A stretch of 64,000 nucleotides of DNA from Alteromonas sp. a30 (lineage in GTDB: Bacteria; Pseudomonadota; Gammaproteobacteria; Enterobacterales; Alteromonadaceae). The position numbers and the translations under genes were made by a program. The notes beneath the pieces are model-generated. The model was not told where the DNA came from, searched no databases, and worked only from the letters and a program-made list of their open reading frames with translations. Location of the stretch: NCBI RefSeq assembly GCF_026788005.1, contig NZ_JABEPE010000007.1, forward strand, positions 1-64,000, given 5' to 3'. Shown piece by piece: positions 19,601-27,249 of the stretch. How positions within the stretch are numbered: the stretch's first letter is position 1; each line of letters starts with the position of its first letter.

Positions 19601-19741
19601 GAATAAAATCAGGTTGCCAGTATAAGTTTGATTGTTGATGGGGTGACCAATACTGCCCGTAGGAGCGGCAAACGCGAACGGGGTCGATAGCAATAAGCAC
19701 CCTAAATAAAGTAGGGATTTGATACTTAGTTTAATCTTCAT
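13625..19741 (-). CDS. Giant secreted protein with cadherin-like and delta-60 repeats
   Basis: Predicted surface or secreted protein, 2038 aa. A signal peptide (about 1-25, ending AFA) is followed by an Ig-like segment and a fibronectin type III-like domain (about 115-215). Six tandem cadherin-like repeats of about 90 residues (about 218-770) are marked by recurring NDAPxAxxD...LEDxxxxIDVLxNDxDPDGD. Then comes a putative Ig domain (LTYEVTNLPSWLSFDS, about 775-865). Most of the rest (about 870-2030) is delta-60 repeats, marked by DxNFGxxGxxxxxF and GxxLLAGxx. No sortase, RTX or autotransporter signature is visible, so the export route beyond Sec is unknown. It lies 28 bp after the FecR gene and 35 bp before the MBL gene. 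Confidence 0.88.
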   Translation of the reverse strand: MKIKLSIKSLLYLGCLLLSTPFAFAAPTGSIGHPINNQTYTGNLILFFNVSDSETIASAGLILGNNNVETFCDGNCNQRYRGFRTGVNPISIGLTPGQNRVQLWANSPNNILDTVSFNWQPQLISGIETERSNDNLTVTWSPQAGAYRYNLYFASEPSVTPANFASLENGQVIRAIRGTSQTLSGLDSRADYYLRITGIDASGESSISEEVAVLSNLNLSPIANNDNYNVLEDTLLTVNATQGLLANDADPNTADSIALTRVVQQPINGSLTTSTNGAFTYQPNTHFFGTDNFVYEVEDEQGLNAQATVTITVTGQPDAPIVENEIFDVVSTQAMELDVLANDTNLDGDNAALIITSAQAEQGAVEIVQARTLLYTAPSNFNGADRVTYTVQTSGNQPQSTGIASINVNTVPNNTAPIANNDTATTLEDRNVVIDVLSNDTDPENDNLSIVSASANVGDVAIVGAQLRYTPTPDYNGTATINYEISDPQGLTAQAQVTVIIEPVNDAPIAQPDEVTTLEDSSIVIDVLANDSDPDGDRLTIVRLSGAANGDAEITTDNQIRFTPDENYFGPVRIVYTIADTSNVQRTTTVDLTVESVNDAPVANDDEASVASGDRINITPLNNDTDVDSNRLSIASASAGFGSVILSSPRTLTYTAPTSFTGVDTIRYFVADEEGASDEGSVVITVTSNAPVANSDTYLLNSDKSHVSIDASVGVLSNDSDSAGASLTASMVSAPSHASSFTLNPDGSFSYTHDGSQHFSDTFTYAASNGTSSSLATVNLTVYPNNNAPKICTAPRTQARKGTLYQYKVMAQDDDEDSLTYEVTNLPSWLSFDSTTQVISGTPSTDDSTAENIRVKVADTKGGTDEYTYTIQLQPEFGTAGEASIDLGTGSDAVYAITKDRFGHTLLAGTNQGNIVVTRLTPIGEQDPNFGNSGKVTLNFASSSNVVDINVDKQNRIYVLGQTQGSNSNNDIVLTRLLTDGRIDSHFGSGGTLQLDVGTDTEDSPKKLLLHDNGTLTILGHYQNLVTGLDIFALQLLADGTLNSDFGSGGKLLHAVVGTQEVSDAVFDGENHIYIVGTHTLVSDADFMLLRINLDDNNDGLIDGIIDTLIGDGGLFTYHHALNDSGRAIDISANGQLLVAGSSNNKFWLGSFTTDFELDANFASGGIANSDYFPSSSINLATSLVQDQFGNIFLSGMVDDALGVVKFTADGTLDTGYGSVGSQTFAVMGSASSPVSSHLDALGYPVFAATNVQEERIELIQENSVQDTSFWTCDFASNSINSTAAIDTLVTVVEAHDKSSLYAVGYGAANSDSLSDVLIYRFGNAFSSNTFGKQGLLRRLPQTANFTVIDAKATPDNGLLILGKHDSDTPQLLKLTSTGTIDQNFGAQGEAEITEGEADNVFALHVYDNGDILIALNDTPSKRIVLLKLSADGLRKVDFGVLGVVEFSNFNGKKIAVSSDDSINILGQEHTKELPGILRVKADGSLDTNFGAPSFAIDDKGSSKPKTPPNPIKLSESANGIMTFETGKVIDIVVLSNDQLLVLSEENGAKLTKLTGSGNPAPGFSGNDKLDATDYVASENSSLTATKDNGFIVQLKTEDNALTLIKMHQNGILDGEFLNAGKGTYPDAFATANVKGVLETASNNFILYGTTYNDFFLSELTPNGRPLNDSTSSIDFGEGERNYGIDVDRHGRILVAGSTHDKNEFTNNNAITRFEVNGNVDISFGSLGSVTTVNSDNETIKDININRLSKASVTGSQGTRLFVGVYKANDEALDETFNEGTFSVSASASENITNKMLRDDHGIIWIAGQKDGKAHLYQAIANSGLNETFSSSQVNSTLSGLTSTPETAQLHSIAQTSDGGFISVGHISLGGEQNGLVVKFDAQGNLDTQFANSGTLIIGEDDTKNTLLYDVTLTAEGHIAIVGAEDNAMYLTSIDNVGTQLEQKRITHNHFILGKAIKRDAYGGLFVAGHSSDGFELYRFQSDWTELTHYPPRSLGIAMEMQDIALDTLGNVFVTGNAQIKQEQDIFVLKYPQAVGSF

Positions 19742-19769
19742 GTTGCACGTTACCTACGTTATTTCAATG

Positions 19770-20984
19770 TTATTCAATTTGGAAACGACCGTTAGCGTTG
19801 GTGCTAGGGTTGTTTATCTCAAATAAGTTAAATTCACCGGAGATACGATCGCCGTCATTTGAAAATAGAGCGGATATATCACCAGAAGCAAGTTCATTGC
19901 CGTGGCTCGCAAAGTTTACGCCTAGTAGTATCTCGTTTAAATCAATGACGCCGTTGAAGACGGCAAACCATTCACCTTGGTTATCGGTAAAAGTCAGAGA
20001 TCCATCTGGAACGAAACCATTATCAAAGTCCACTGTCATGCTGATTTGTAGCCCACTGGCGCCTCCTGCACTGGTATTTAATTCACTCGATACCAATGTT
20101 GAATACGTAAACTCCCCCATGCGATTAGCAATCACATCTGGTGACGTAATGTCATTTTGGACGACGGTCTCCTCGACCAATTGTTGGATAACATCGTCAT
20201 TATTGGCTAAAAAGCCGCTCTCAGGAGCAGAACCAACATTGGGTTGTGTTGGCGCAGGAGGGCCGAGGAATTGAGGGGCAGAGCTAGGGGGCGAAGTGGT
20301 CGATTCATTTTCTGATGCTGAGGCATCGTTGTTTGCGTTTAATGTGGGCGCGTTAGGGGCATCGCTGCTATGCCCTTTATTGAAGTTGTCCGGGGCTTCC
20401 AATAAAAGTTCCACGTTACCGGAACGATCCACTTTTCCAAATGAGAAGTCTTCACCTTCACCGAGTGAAACGGTATTTGATGAGCCTTGAAGAGAGAGGT
20501 CAATGGCACCATCCCAAACGGCAAGAAAGACATCGCCTTGAATGATTTCAATTTCAAAATGGGTACCACGGATACCAATTGACCCTACAGGTGTTTTTAC
20601 TTGGTATTTCCCATTGTTGGCTTTAATTGCGCCGGTAATAGAACGTAACCCGCCTTCAACGAGTTCAATGACTGCGGAATTGTCTTCTTTTCCCGGCGTG
20701 TAATGGTATTCCGATATGAGCACTTTTGACGATGCTTTTAGCGCTAGCATAGTGCCATCGTTCATTCTAAATTGGGCCTTACTGCTGGCGCTGGTGGTAA
20801 CGGTGTCAATATCGAAAATAGGGGAACGACGTTTTAATGCCCGCGTTTGTGCTGGATTATCAAACGCCTTTACTTGGCCCTTGGCAATAATGGTTTTACC
20901 TGCTTGCTCTGAAGCCAGTGCCGAGCTCATCGCACAAAGGAATAAAGCGCTTAAAACGGTGCGGGAGGCAAATTGTTTCAACAT
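19770..20984 (-). CDS. FecR-domain protein, exported
   Basis: Exported protein, 404 aa, with a Sec signal peptide (about 1-24, ending ALA) and a FecR domain (about 30-170): GQVKAFD, LKRRSPIFDIDTVTTSASSKAQF, VELVEGGLRSI, VKTPVGSIGIRGTHFEI. The Gly/Asn/Pro-rich linker (about 205-270) leads to a beta-rich C-terminal domain (about 290-404) that ends in GRFQIE. Unlike classical FecR it has no sigma-factor partner here and no inner-membrane helix other than the signal peptide. FecR proteins of this type commonly sit with giant repeat proteins and CHASE2 cyclases, as here. Its role may be periplasmic sensing or scaffolding; this is inference. Confidence 0.87.
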   Translation of the reverse strand: MLKQFASRTVLSALFLCAMSSALASEQAGKTIIAKGQVKAFDNPAQTRALKRRSPIFDIDTVTTSASSKAQFRMNDGTMLALKASSKVLISEYHYTPGKEDNSAVIELVEGGLRSITGAIKANNGKYQVKTPVGSIGIRGTHFEIEIIQGDVFLAVWDGAIDLSLQGSSNTVSLGEGEDFSFGKVDRSGNVELLLEAPDNFNKGHSSDAPNAPTLNANNDASASENESTTSPPSSAPQFLGPPAPTQPNVGSAPESGFLANNDDVIQQLVEETVVQNDITSPDVIANRMGEFTYSTLVSSELNTSAGGASGLQISMTVDFDNGFVPDGSLTFTDNQGEWFAVFNGVIDLNEILLGVNFASHGNELASGDISALFSNDGDRISGEFNLFEINNPSTNANGRFQIE

Positions 20985-20996
20985 GGTCTTATTCCT

Positions 20997-22337
20997 CTAA
21001 AAAATATGTTTTATGGTCACTTTAACTTCGCTACGGTCATAATCATACAAAGCCAGATTACTGTTCTTTTTGCTGTAACGTAGCAAGGTAGACAGCGCCC
21101 ATCGACGGTTCATTTTATAATCAGTTGTCACTGACGCAGTGTAGGAATCATCTTCACGGACAGTTAAAAAAGTTGGGTGAGGGGCGTCGTATTGGTTTTT
21201 ATCGGCATAGAGGTGAAAACCCATGCTGAGCTGATTCGAAGCCGGGTAAAGGTAACTGTAGGCAATCGAATAGTTATCTTTTCCATTATGCTCACCAACA
21301 AGTTTATCGCTATCGTCATTGTGATAAGACAACGAGATAATTTGTGGATGTGCCGTTAAAAAAGTGATTCGCGTCGCCATGCCCCAGCGCTTCATATCGA
21401 AGTTATCCAAAACTGCGTTGTTAATTCGCGCTAAGGTTGAGCTAACCGCCCAGCGAGTTTTGGGGGAGATACGCCAGCTTAGCTCGCCTATTAATCCGTA
21501 AGCTACACGGTAGTAGCTGTCATCCAATAACATGGGCTGCAAGTAGCCGGTCACACTGTAATCCGTTTTGCCCCATCGGTCGTTAAAGCTAGCATTTAGG
21601 TTAAGCAAGCTTCTGTCAAACTCAGAGACATCACGATGTTGCAAGTGTTGGAAACCTGCGGCGAATTGGTAGCTGCTATTTTGTGAGCGTTTTTTCTTGA
21701 CGCGATAATGAATACCAAGTTCGGCAAGTGTGTCGGAGGTTTCCAAGCCATTGGTGAGGGTGATGAAATCGCCTAATGCAGGGAAAAAGAGGGTGTCTTC
21801 TTCTGTGCCACTTGAAGCATTGGAGTCGTAACCGAAACCTAGAGAAATATCGAATTGGCTATCGGTAACTTGCTTGTTCTTTATCTCGATGATTTGTTGC
21901 AAATAAGTTTGGACTTGGTTTTGCTGCTGGGCGCTGAGTGATTTGGACTGATTTAACGTGGTTAACTCTTTTTCAGCGGCACCGTAGTTTTTGGCTTTAA
22001 AGTAGCTAAACGCGAGCAGAGCACGAGCGGCATCGTGGTTTGGCTGGTTGATAACAACCCGTTCGAAGGCAAAAATGGCTTCCTGATAATGCTGGGTATA
22101 GTAAGCAGCTTGACCTATTAAAAAGTCAAAATAAGGCTCTCCCGCTAAGTCGAACATCAGCTCTTGCCCAAGCTTGTGGGCGTCTTCATAGGATTGCACT
22201 TGGATTAAATTAGACAGTGTTTTTAATGAAGCAGATGTGTCCTCCTGCGCTTTAGCGGAGAATACTAGAGTCAGTAGAATGATTGAAAAACAGGTCTTTA
22301 ATGTATTGATGGACTTGTTATTGTGTACCACGATCAA
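20997..22337 (-). CDS. TPR protein with C-terminal outer-membrane beta-barrel
   Basis: Exported outer-membrane protein, 446 aa. A signal peptide (about 1-30, ending SAKA) is followed by TPR-like helices (about 40-150; YFDFLIGQAAYYTQHYQEAIFAFERV, DAARALLAFSYFKAKNYGAAEKEL) and a barrel domain (about 165-446). The barrel has alternating aromatic strands such as FDISLGFGYDSNAS and ends in phenylalanine, as outer-membrane barrels do. The layout resembles SLAM-type (DUF560) surface assembly modifiers, so it may help move the giant protein encoded two genes later to the cell surface. It is the first gene of the seven-gene operon. Confidence 0.82.
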   Translation of the reverse strand: MIVVHNNKSINTLKTCFSIILLTLVFSAKAQEDTSASLKTLSNLIQVQSYEDAHKLGQELMFDLAGEPYFDFLIGQAAYYTQHYQEAIFAFERVVINQPNHDAARALLAFSYFKAKNYGAAEKELTTLNQSKSLSAQQQNQVQTYLQQIIEIKNKQVTDSQFDISLGFGYDSNASSGTEEDTLFFPALGDFITLTNGLETSDTLAELGIHYRVKKKRSQNSSYQFAAGFQHLQHRDVSEFDRSLLNLNASFNDRWGKTDYSVTGYLQPMLLDDSYYRVAYGLIGELSWRISPKTRWAVSSTLARINNAVLDNFDMKRWGMATRITFLTAHPQIISLSYHNDDSDKLVGEHNGKDNYSIAYSYLYPASNQLSMGFHLYADKNQYDAPHPTFLTVREDDSYTASVTTDYKMNRRWALSTLLRYSKKNSNLALYDYDRSEVKVTIKHIF

Positions 22338-22399
22338 ATTTATACCCTTGTGCAGTCAATACTGGCTATATTATGTGTAAAAGTCGTACTAAAAGCCAA

Positions 22400-22429
22400 A
22401 TTAAAAAGGCCAGTATTAAACTGACCTTT
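22400..22429 (-). terminator. Intrinsic terminator of proS
   Basis: On the minus strand AAAGGTCAGT, loop TTAAT, ACTGGCCTTT form a ten-base-pair stem (one G-U pair), followed directly by more T. It lies 74 bases after the proS stop and upstream of the TPR gene on the same strand, so it separates proS from the seven-gene operon. Confidence 0.75.
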
Positions 22430-22502
22430 GTCGTTTAGTTGCACAGTATCAGAATATCATTTCTTTACTGGTCCACTATGTTATATCGGCTATGAATGTG
22501 AA

Positions 22503-24224
22503 TTACTTCTCATTCAAAAAAGTCACAACTTCATCAATTGAAAGAAGGGTTTTTTCGCTCGTGCTACGTTGCTTGTATTCCACTTGCTGGTTATCAAGAT
22601 TACGCTCACCCACTACGATGGAATGTGGCACGCCGAGGAGCTCCATATCGGCAAACATCACGCCCGGACGTTCTTTTCTATCATCGAAAATCACTTCAAT
22701 TCCCGCTTCAAGCATCTGCTCGTAAAGTTTCTCGGCAACTTCTTTTACGCGATGTGATTTATGCATGTTCATTGGAATAAGAGCAACTTTAAAGGGCGCA
22801 ATGGCGTCTGGCCAAATAATACCGAATTTATCGTGATTCTGTTCAATGGCCGCCGCCACGATACGAGAAACACCAATGCCATAACAACCCATTTGCAAGG
22901 TTTCGTTTTTGCCGCCTTCGTTAAGGACGCCACACTGCATGGCTTCACTGTACTTTTGGCCCAATTGGAAAATGTGGCCTACTTCAATACCGCGTTTAAT
23001 TTCCAATGTGCCATTGCCATCAGGAGAAGCATCGCCTGCCGCTACGTTACGAATATCGACAACTTCATGTTCAGCGCAATCACTCCATTGCACGCCAGAA
23101 AGATGGTGATCTGCTTCGTTAGCTCCGCAAATGAAGTGTGATAACGCCGCTGCACTGCGGTCGACAAAAACAGGCATTTTTAAACCTACAGGGCCAATAG
23201 AGCCGGCTTTTAAACCCAGTTCAGCAAGTTGTTCATCGCGAGCCATGGTTAATGGCGCGTAAACACCAGCCAGCTTTTCTGCTTTAATTTCGTTAAGTTC
23301 GTGATCGCCACGTACCACTAAAGCAACAAAGCTTGGTGCGTCAGCTTCATCTTCTGGTTCAGCCAAAACGATAATGGTTTTCACCACGTTTTCGGCGGCT
23401 ACGTTAAAGTGCTCAGTCACTTGTTCAATGGTGGCAACATTTGGTGTCGCTACTTTTTCTTGTGCAGTAGCATTTAATGGTTGTGAAGGCGCAACAGGCA
23501 AAGCTTCTGCCATTTCTACGTTTGCGGCATAATTGGAACCTGAACTGAAAGCAATGTCATCTTCGCCAGAATCGGCTAGCACATGGAATTCGTGAGAAGC
23601 GTTACCACCAATGGAGCCGGTATCGGCGATTACCGCGCGATATTCCAAACCAATACGCTCAAAAATGCGACAGTAAGCGTCGTACATGTCTTGGTAGGTT
23701 TTCGCTAAGCTTTCTTCGCCAATGTGGAAAGAATAAGCGTCTTTCATGGTAAATTCACGACCACGCATCACGCCAAAACGCGGGCGAATTTCGTCGCGGA
23801 ATTTGGTTTGAATTTGGAAAAGGTTTAACGGTAGCTGTTTATAGCTAGAAATTTCGCGTTTTACTAAGTCGGTGATCACTTCTTCGTGAGTCGGACCCAA
23901 AGCAAAATCACGCTGATGACGGTCTTTCAAACGCAATAATTCGGGGCCGTATTCATCCCAGCGACCGGATTCTTGCCACAAGTCCGCAGGTTGAACCATC
24001 GGCATTAATACTTCAATCGCACCTGCACGTTCCATTTCTTCACGCACAATTTGCGATACTTTATTGAGGACACGTAAGCCAGAGGGTAACCAAGTGTATA
24101 AACCAGAGGCTAATTTACGTACCAAACCAGCACGTAACATCAATTGGTGGCTAATGACTTCCGCGTCAGCAGGGGTTTCTTTTAAGGTTGCAAGCAAATA
24201 TTGGCTCGTGCGCATCTTTTTCAA
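22503..24224 (-). CDS. proS: Prolyl-tRNA synthetase
   Basis: Class II aminoacyl-tRNA synthetase charging tRNA-Pro, 573 aa, the bacterial-type length. Motif 1 and 2 regions are visible ([90 protein letters not shown]), then the YbaK-like editing insert (about 230-390), motif 3 ([17 protein letters not shown]) and the anticodon-binding domain (about 470-573). The ATG start at 24224 encodes [18 protein letters not shown], the usual N-terminus. Followed by its own terminator. Confidence 0.97.
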   Translation of the reverse strand: MKKMRTSQYLLATLKETPADAEVISHQLMLRAGLVRKLASGLYTWLPSGLRVLNKVSQIVREEMERAGAIEVLMPMVQPADLWQESGRWDEYGPELLRLKDRHQRDFALGPTHEEVITDLVKREISSYKQLPLNLFQIQTKFRDEIRPRFGVMRGREFTMKDAYSFHIGEESLAKTYQDMYDAYCRIFERIGLEYRAVIADTGSIGGNASHEFHVLADSGEDDIAFSSGSNYAANVEMAEALPVAPSQPLNATAQEKVATPNVATIEQVTEHFNVAAENVVKTIIVLAEPEDEADAPSFVALVVRGDHELNEIKAEKLAGVYAPLTMARDEQLAELGLKAGSIGPVGLKMPVFVDRSAAALSHFICGANEADHHLSGVQWSDCAEHEVVDIRNVAAGDASPDGNGTLEIKRGIEVGHIFQLGQKYSEAMQCGVLNEGGKNETLQMGCYGIGVSRIVAAAIEQNHDKFGIIWPDAIAPFKVALIPMNMHKSHRVKEVAEKLYEQMLEAGIEVIFDDRKERPGVMFADMELLGVPHSIVVGERNLDNQQVEYKQRSTSEKTLLSIDEVVTFLNEK

Positions 24225-24456
24225 TATCCGTTAAATGGGCAAAATTGCTGCGTATTCTAGCAGGTTTGTTGCGGGAAACTAGCGGCTTATGGAACGGGTT
24301 TTTATGAACCATAGGCGATCAATGATTATTCGTGGTTATTGAGTGAATCCGGTTGAAGTGATTGGATAGTTTGCTATGCCTATTTAGTGTTATGCTTGCC
24401 CTTATTTTTTTCATCTTGGCGCAAGGTTTAGCGTCTTCTTAGCGGAGATTTCTATT

Positions 24457-25059
24457 TTGGAAAAGCGTTTTTCTCAGTCTTGTGAAAACAACAAAGATCC
24501 CATTCTTACCGAACTTAAAAAGTATTTCTCAGATAAAAAGCATGTGTTAGAGATTGGTTCTGGCACGGGGCAACATTCAGTCTATTTTGCCAAAGCGTTG
24601 GCGCATTTGGTGTGGCAAACCAGCGATGCTTCGGAAAATCATCCTAGTATTCTTGCTTATGGCAAAGAAGCCGGGCTTGCTAACTGGCGTGAACCTAAAC
24701 CCTTCTTCGTGGGGCAAGACCCGTGGCCGCAAGCCGACACATCCTATGATGCGGTTTTCAGCGCTAATACTGCCCATATTATGCAACCCGATGAAGTGCA
24801 AGAAATGTTTCGGCTCATCGTAGAAAAACTGCCCGCAGGAGGCGTGTTCTGCGAATATGGCCCGTTTAAATTTGAAGGCAAATTTACCAGCGATAGTAAC
24901 GAAGCTTTTGATGCTCGTTTACGAGATCAGGGCTATGGCGGTTATCGCGATATTGAGCAGCTTCAGGCGTGGGGGAAAACACAAGCTGGAGAGTTAAGCT
25001 TAATAGATGTCATTGCACTGCCAGCCAACAATCATTTATTGGTTTGGCAAAAACAATAA
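24457..25059 (+). CDS. DUF938 family SAM-dependent methyltransferase
   Basis: Class I methyltransferase-like protein, 200 aa, DUF938 family. SAM-binding motif I is VLEIGSGTGQHSVYFAKAL; the family feature QTSDASENHPSILAY follows, and the post-motif FSANTAHIMQ is present. It starts with TTG at 24457; a GGAGA ribosome-binding site lies about 8 bases before. Cytoplasmic, substrate unknown. Followed 27 bases later by the MAPEG gene, so the two may form a small operon. Confidence 0.87.
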   Translation: MEKRFSQSCENNKDPILTELKKYFSDKKHVLEIGSGTGQHSVYFAKALAHLVWQTSDASENHPSILAYGKEAGLANWREPKPFFVGQDPWPQADTSYDAVFSANTAHIMQPDEVQEMFRLIVEKLPAGGVFCEYGPFKFEGKFTSDSNEAFDARLRDQGYGGYRDIEQLQAWGKTQAGELSLIDVIALPANNHLLVWQKQ

Positions 25060-25086
25060 AAACAACAATTAATTTGGAGTAAACCG

Positions 25087-25488
25087 ATGGAAGCATCAAT
25101 GATTTCAGTCCCTATCACCGCGTTTTATGGCGGTTTGTTGGCGGCCGTTTATGTCTACTTAAGTTTTGCCGTTATTTTTAAGCGCCGTAAGCACATGATT
25201 GGCATTGGCGATGGTGGCAAAAAGGATTTGTCTCAAGCGATTCGTGTCCACGGCAATTTTATGGAATATGTGCCGTTTGCTGTGATTTTGATGCTGATAG
25301 CGGAAATTAATCAAATGCCACACACGCTTTTACACATTGTGGGAGCTGGTTTGATTATTGTGCGTTTATTACACGCTTTTGGTTTAGCGAATAATGTGGG
25401 TAAAAGTTGGCAGCGTTTTGTGGGGGTTATAGGGACGTTTTTACTATATATCGTGCTGATCGTAACCAATATTCTGACAGTGTATTAA
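25087..25488 (+). CDS. MAPEG family membrane protein
   Basis: Integral membrane protein of the MAPEG (glutathione/eicosanoid metabolism) superfamily, 133 aa with four predicted membrane helices (about 8-28, 55-75, 80-100, 108-130). The family signature is RVHGNFMEYVPFAVILM near residue 55, with Glu and Asn at the positions used for glutathione binding in the family. An ATG start follows TTGGAGT. Bacterial members are mostly of unknown function; a link to the upstream methyltransferase is suggested only by proximity. Confidence 0.88.
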   Translation: MEASMISVPITAFYGGLLAAVYVYLSFAVIFKRRKHMIGIGDGGKKDLSQAIRVHGNFMEYVPFAVILMLIAEINQMPHTLLHIVGAGLIIVRLLHAFGLANNVGKSWQRFVGVIGTFLLYIVLIVTNILTVY

Positions 25489-25514
25489 GTTCGCAAAATT
25501 ACAGAAAGAGATAT

Positions 25515-25550
25515 GAAAAAGCCCATCGGTAAACACAATAACCGATGGGC
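25515..25550 (-). terminator. Terminator of the hsp20 gene
   Basis: GCCCATCGGT at 25521-25530 and ACCGATGGGC at 25541-25550 form a perfect ten-base stem. On the minus strand the stem is followed by TTTTTC, so it terminates the hsp20 gene. The plus-strand side lacks a T run, but the hairpin could still slow transcripts leaving the MAPEG gene. Confidence 0.8.
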
Positions 25551-25604
25551 AAATACACACTAAATAACAACAAGTAGACCGGAGTAGAAAACAACGATGA
25601 AGGC

Positions 25605-26051
25605 TTAGTTCTCCTTGTTTTCTAACAATTGACCGCCGATTTCAATGCGTCTTGGTTTTAACGCTTCGGGAATGACTCTTTCTAAATCGACGTGCAATAG
25701 GCCATTTTCCATATCAGCAGCAAGCACTTTAACGTGTGCGCCTAATTGGAACTTGCGTTCAAAATTTCGCTCTGAAATACCTTTGTGAAGAAACTTGCGC
25801 TCAGTGTCGGTTTTTTCAGGTTTCTGGCCTGCAATCACTAGCAAGTTTTCTTTTACTTCAATGGCTAATTCATCTTTGCTGAAACCAGCAATCGCCATAG
25901 TAATGCGGTATTTGTCTTCTTCTAACAACTCAATGTTGTAGGGAGGATAACCGTTTTGTTTTTCGTTTCTGGATGCGTCATCTAGTAGGTTTGCTAAGTG
26001 ATCGAAACCAATGAATGAACGGTAAAGTGGAGATAGATCGATAGTACGCAT
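25605..26051 (-). CDS. ibpA: Small heat-shock protein, IbpA/Hsp20 family
   Basis: ATP-independent holdase chaperone with an alpha-crystallin domain (about 35-125): PPYNIELLEEDKYRITMAIAGFSKDELAIEVKENLLVIAG and LHVDLERVIPEALKPRRIEI, with the C-terminal IEI anchor motif. The N-terminus MRTIDLSPLYRSFIGFDHL is typical of IbpA/IbpB. I choose ATG 26051 (148 aa), not the upstream TTG or ATG, because AGGA at 26059-26062 is spaced 7 bases from it. A thermometer-like hairpin and a weak sigma-32-like promoter lie upstream, so heat induction is likely. Confidence 0.92.
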   Translation of the reverse strand: MRTIDLSPLYRSFIGFDHLANLLDDASRNEKQNGYPPYNIELLEEDKYRITMAIAGFSKDELAIEVKENLLVIAGQKPEKTDTERKFLHKGISERNFERKFQLGAHVKVLAADMENGLLHVDLERVIPEALKPRRIEIGGQLLENKEN

Positions 26052-26075
26052 AGTCATATCCTCATTAAGCAATAT
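26052..26075 (-). promoter_or_regulatory. Possible ROSE-like RNA thermometer
   Basis: In the hsp20 leader TTGCT (26068-26072) can pair with the ribosome-binding site AGGA (26059-26062) across a short loop, with the G opposite G typical of ROSE elements, where U(U/C)GCU masks the ribosome-binding site of ibpA-type genes. Melting on heating would free translation. The upstream stems of ROSE were not resolved. Confidence 0.4.
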
Positions 26076-26191
26076 GTTTAAATTTTAAGAAAATATTGTC
26101 CTGCTTCGGCAGCGACAACGTTTGTCGACCCTCGGTGTGCAATTCAGGAGCTTCCTGTTGAGTGTCACCTTTCTTGGCATCGACAATACCT

Positions 26192-26218
26192 ATGTAAGGT
26201 TGCCCAAATGGTTTTCAA
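26192..26218 (-). promoter_or_regulatory. Possible sigma-32 promoter for hsp20
   Basis: On the minus strand TTGAAA is followed after 13 bases by CCTTACAT, a partial match to the heat-shock pattern CTTGAAA...CCCCATNT. It lies about 140 bases upstream of the hsp20 start, leaving room for a structured leader. The -10 match is weak. Confidence 0.3.
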
Positions 26219-26370
26219 CTTAAAAAACTAAGAAGTTTTTAAATTATTTTTTAAGTTACTGAAAATAAAATATTTTTAATTATCATTTTTTCAGGGTTCC
26301 ACCCACTTTAGATTTGCATTACTCTTAATGTTACGTTCCTTAAGCCCCAAATATTGATAAACCAAAATCA

Positions 26371-27249
26371 GTGAAACCAGCAAGCGAGCAATCGCCTTCG
26401 ACTATTATCTCTAGCAGAGCGCTTTTTTGGACACCATCAGGGGCGCCTGTTGCGGTATTAAATGATATTAATCTGCATATTCCTGCTAACACTGTAACTG
26501 CAATTGTGGGACCTAATGGCGCAGGCAAAACCAGCTTACTCAAATGCATATTAGGATTACAAACGCAGTATCGGGGCGCTATTCAAATAAAGGGTAGGGA
26601 CCTAAAACAATTCACTCGTAAAGCACTCGCGCAAACCTTAGCTTACGTTTCCCAGTTGGGCGATGTGATGGCGAATTTAACGGTCATTGAATTGGTACAA
26701 ATGGGGCAACTTCCGCATTCGCATTGGTATGAGCTATTGCATCGTAAAGATGACAGTGTGGAGCAGGCGTTATCGGTAATGGGAATAACGCAATTGGTGA
26801 ATCAGTCGATTTCATCGCTTTCTGGCGGTGAATTACAGCGTGCGCTTATTGCGCGTGCGTTAGTGCAAAAACCGTCGGTGTTAATTCTTGATGAGCCAAC
26901 GAATCACCTAGATGTTTACTATCAACATCAAATTTTGCATCTATTAAAAGGCTTGGGCATCAGTGTTATTTTGACCGTACATGATTTGAATTTAGCGGCG
27001 CAATATTGTGACTATGTGGTGTTAATGCACCAAGGCAAAATAAAACAACAAGGCGTGCCACAAACCGTTTTTACCGGGGAAACCCTAAGCGAAGTTTTTG
27101 GTTTGCCATGTACCGTAGCGCTTGTGGAGCACAAGCAACGTGTTGTGCCAAGTATTAGCTTTCATCCTGAATTTGAGTCGACCTCAACCAAGATTGGAGC
27201 CCCTCCTCAGCGGTATACTCAAGCAGTGTCATTTGAGGAAGACGATTGA
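26371..27249 (+). CDS. btuD: ABC transporter ATP-binding protein, cobalamin type
   Basis: ATPase of a BtuCD/FecCDE-type importer, 292 aa. Walker A GPNGAGKTS, Q-loop YVSQLGDV, signature LSGGELQRALIARALVQ, Walker B VLILDEPTNHLD and the switch His in LTVHDLN. About 45 C-terminal residues extend beyond the ATPase core. The start is GTG at 26371. Its TGA overlaps the permease ATG (TGATG). The substrate is inferred as cobalamin because the corrinoid adenosyltransferase gene sits in the same operon; siderophore ATPases look similar. Confidence 0.85.
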   Translation: MKPASEQSPSTIISSRALFWTPSGAPVAVLNDINLHIPANTVTAIVGPNGAGKTSLLKCILGLQTQYRGAIQIKGRDLKQFTRKALAQTLAYVSQLGDVMANLTVIELVQMGQLPHSHWYELLHRKDDSVEQALSVMGITQLVNQSISSLSGGELQRALIARALVQKPSVLILDEPTNHLDVYYQHQILHLLKGLGISVILTVHDLNLAAQYCDYVVLMHQGKIKQQGVPQTVFTGETLSEVFGLPCTVALVEHKQRVVPSISFHPEFESTSTKIGAPPQRYTQAVSFEEDD

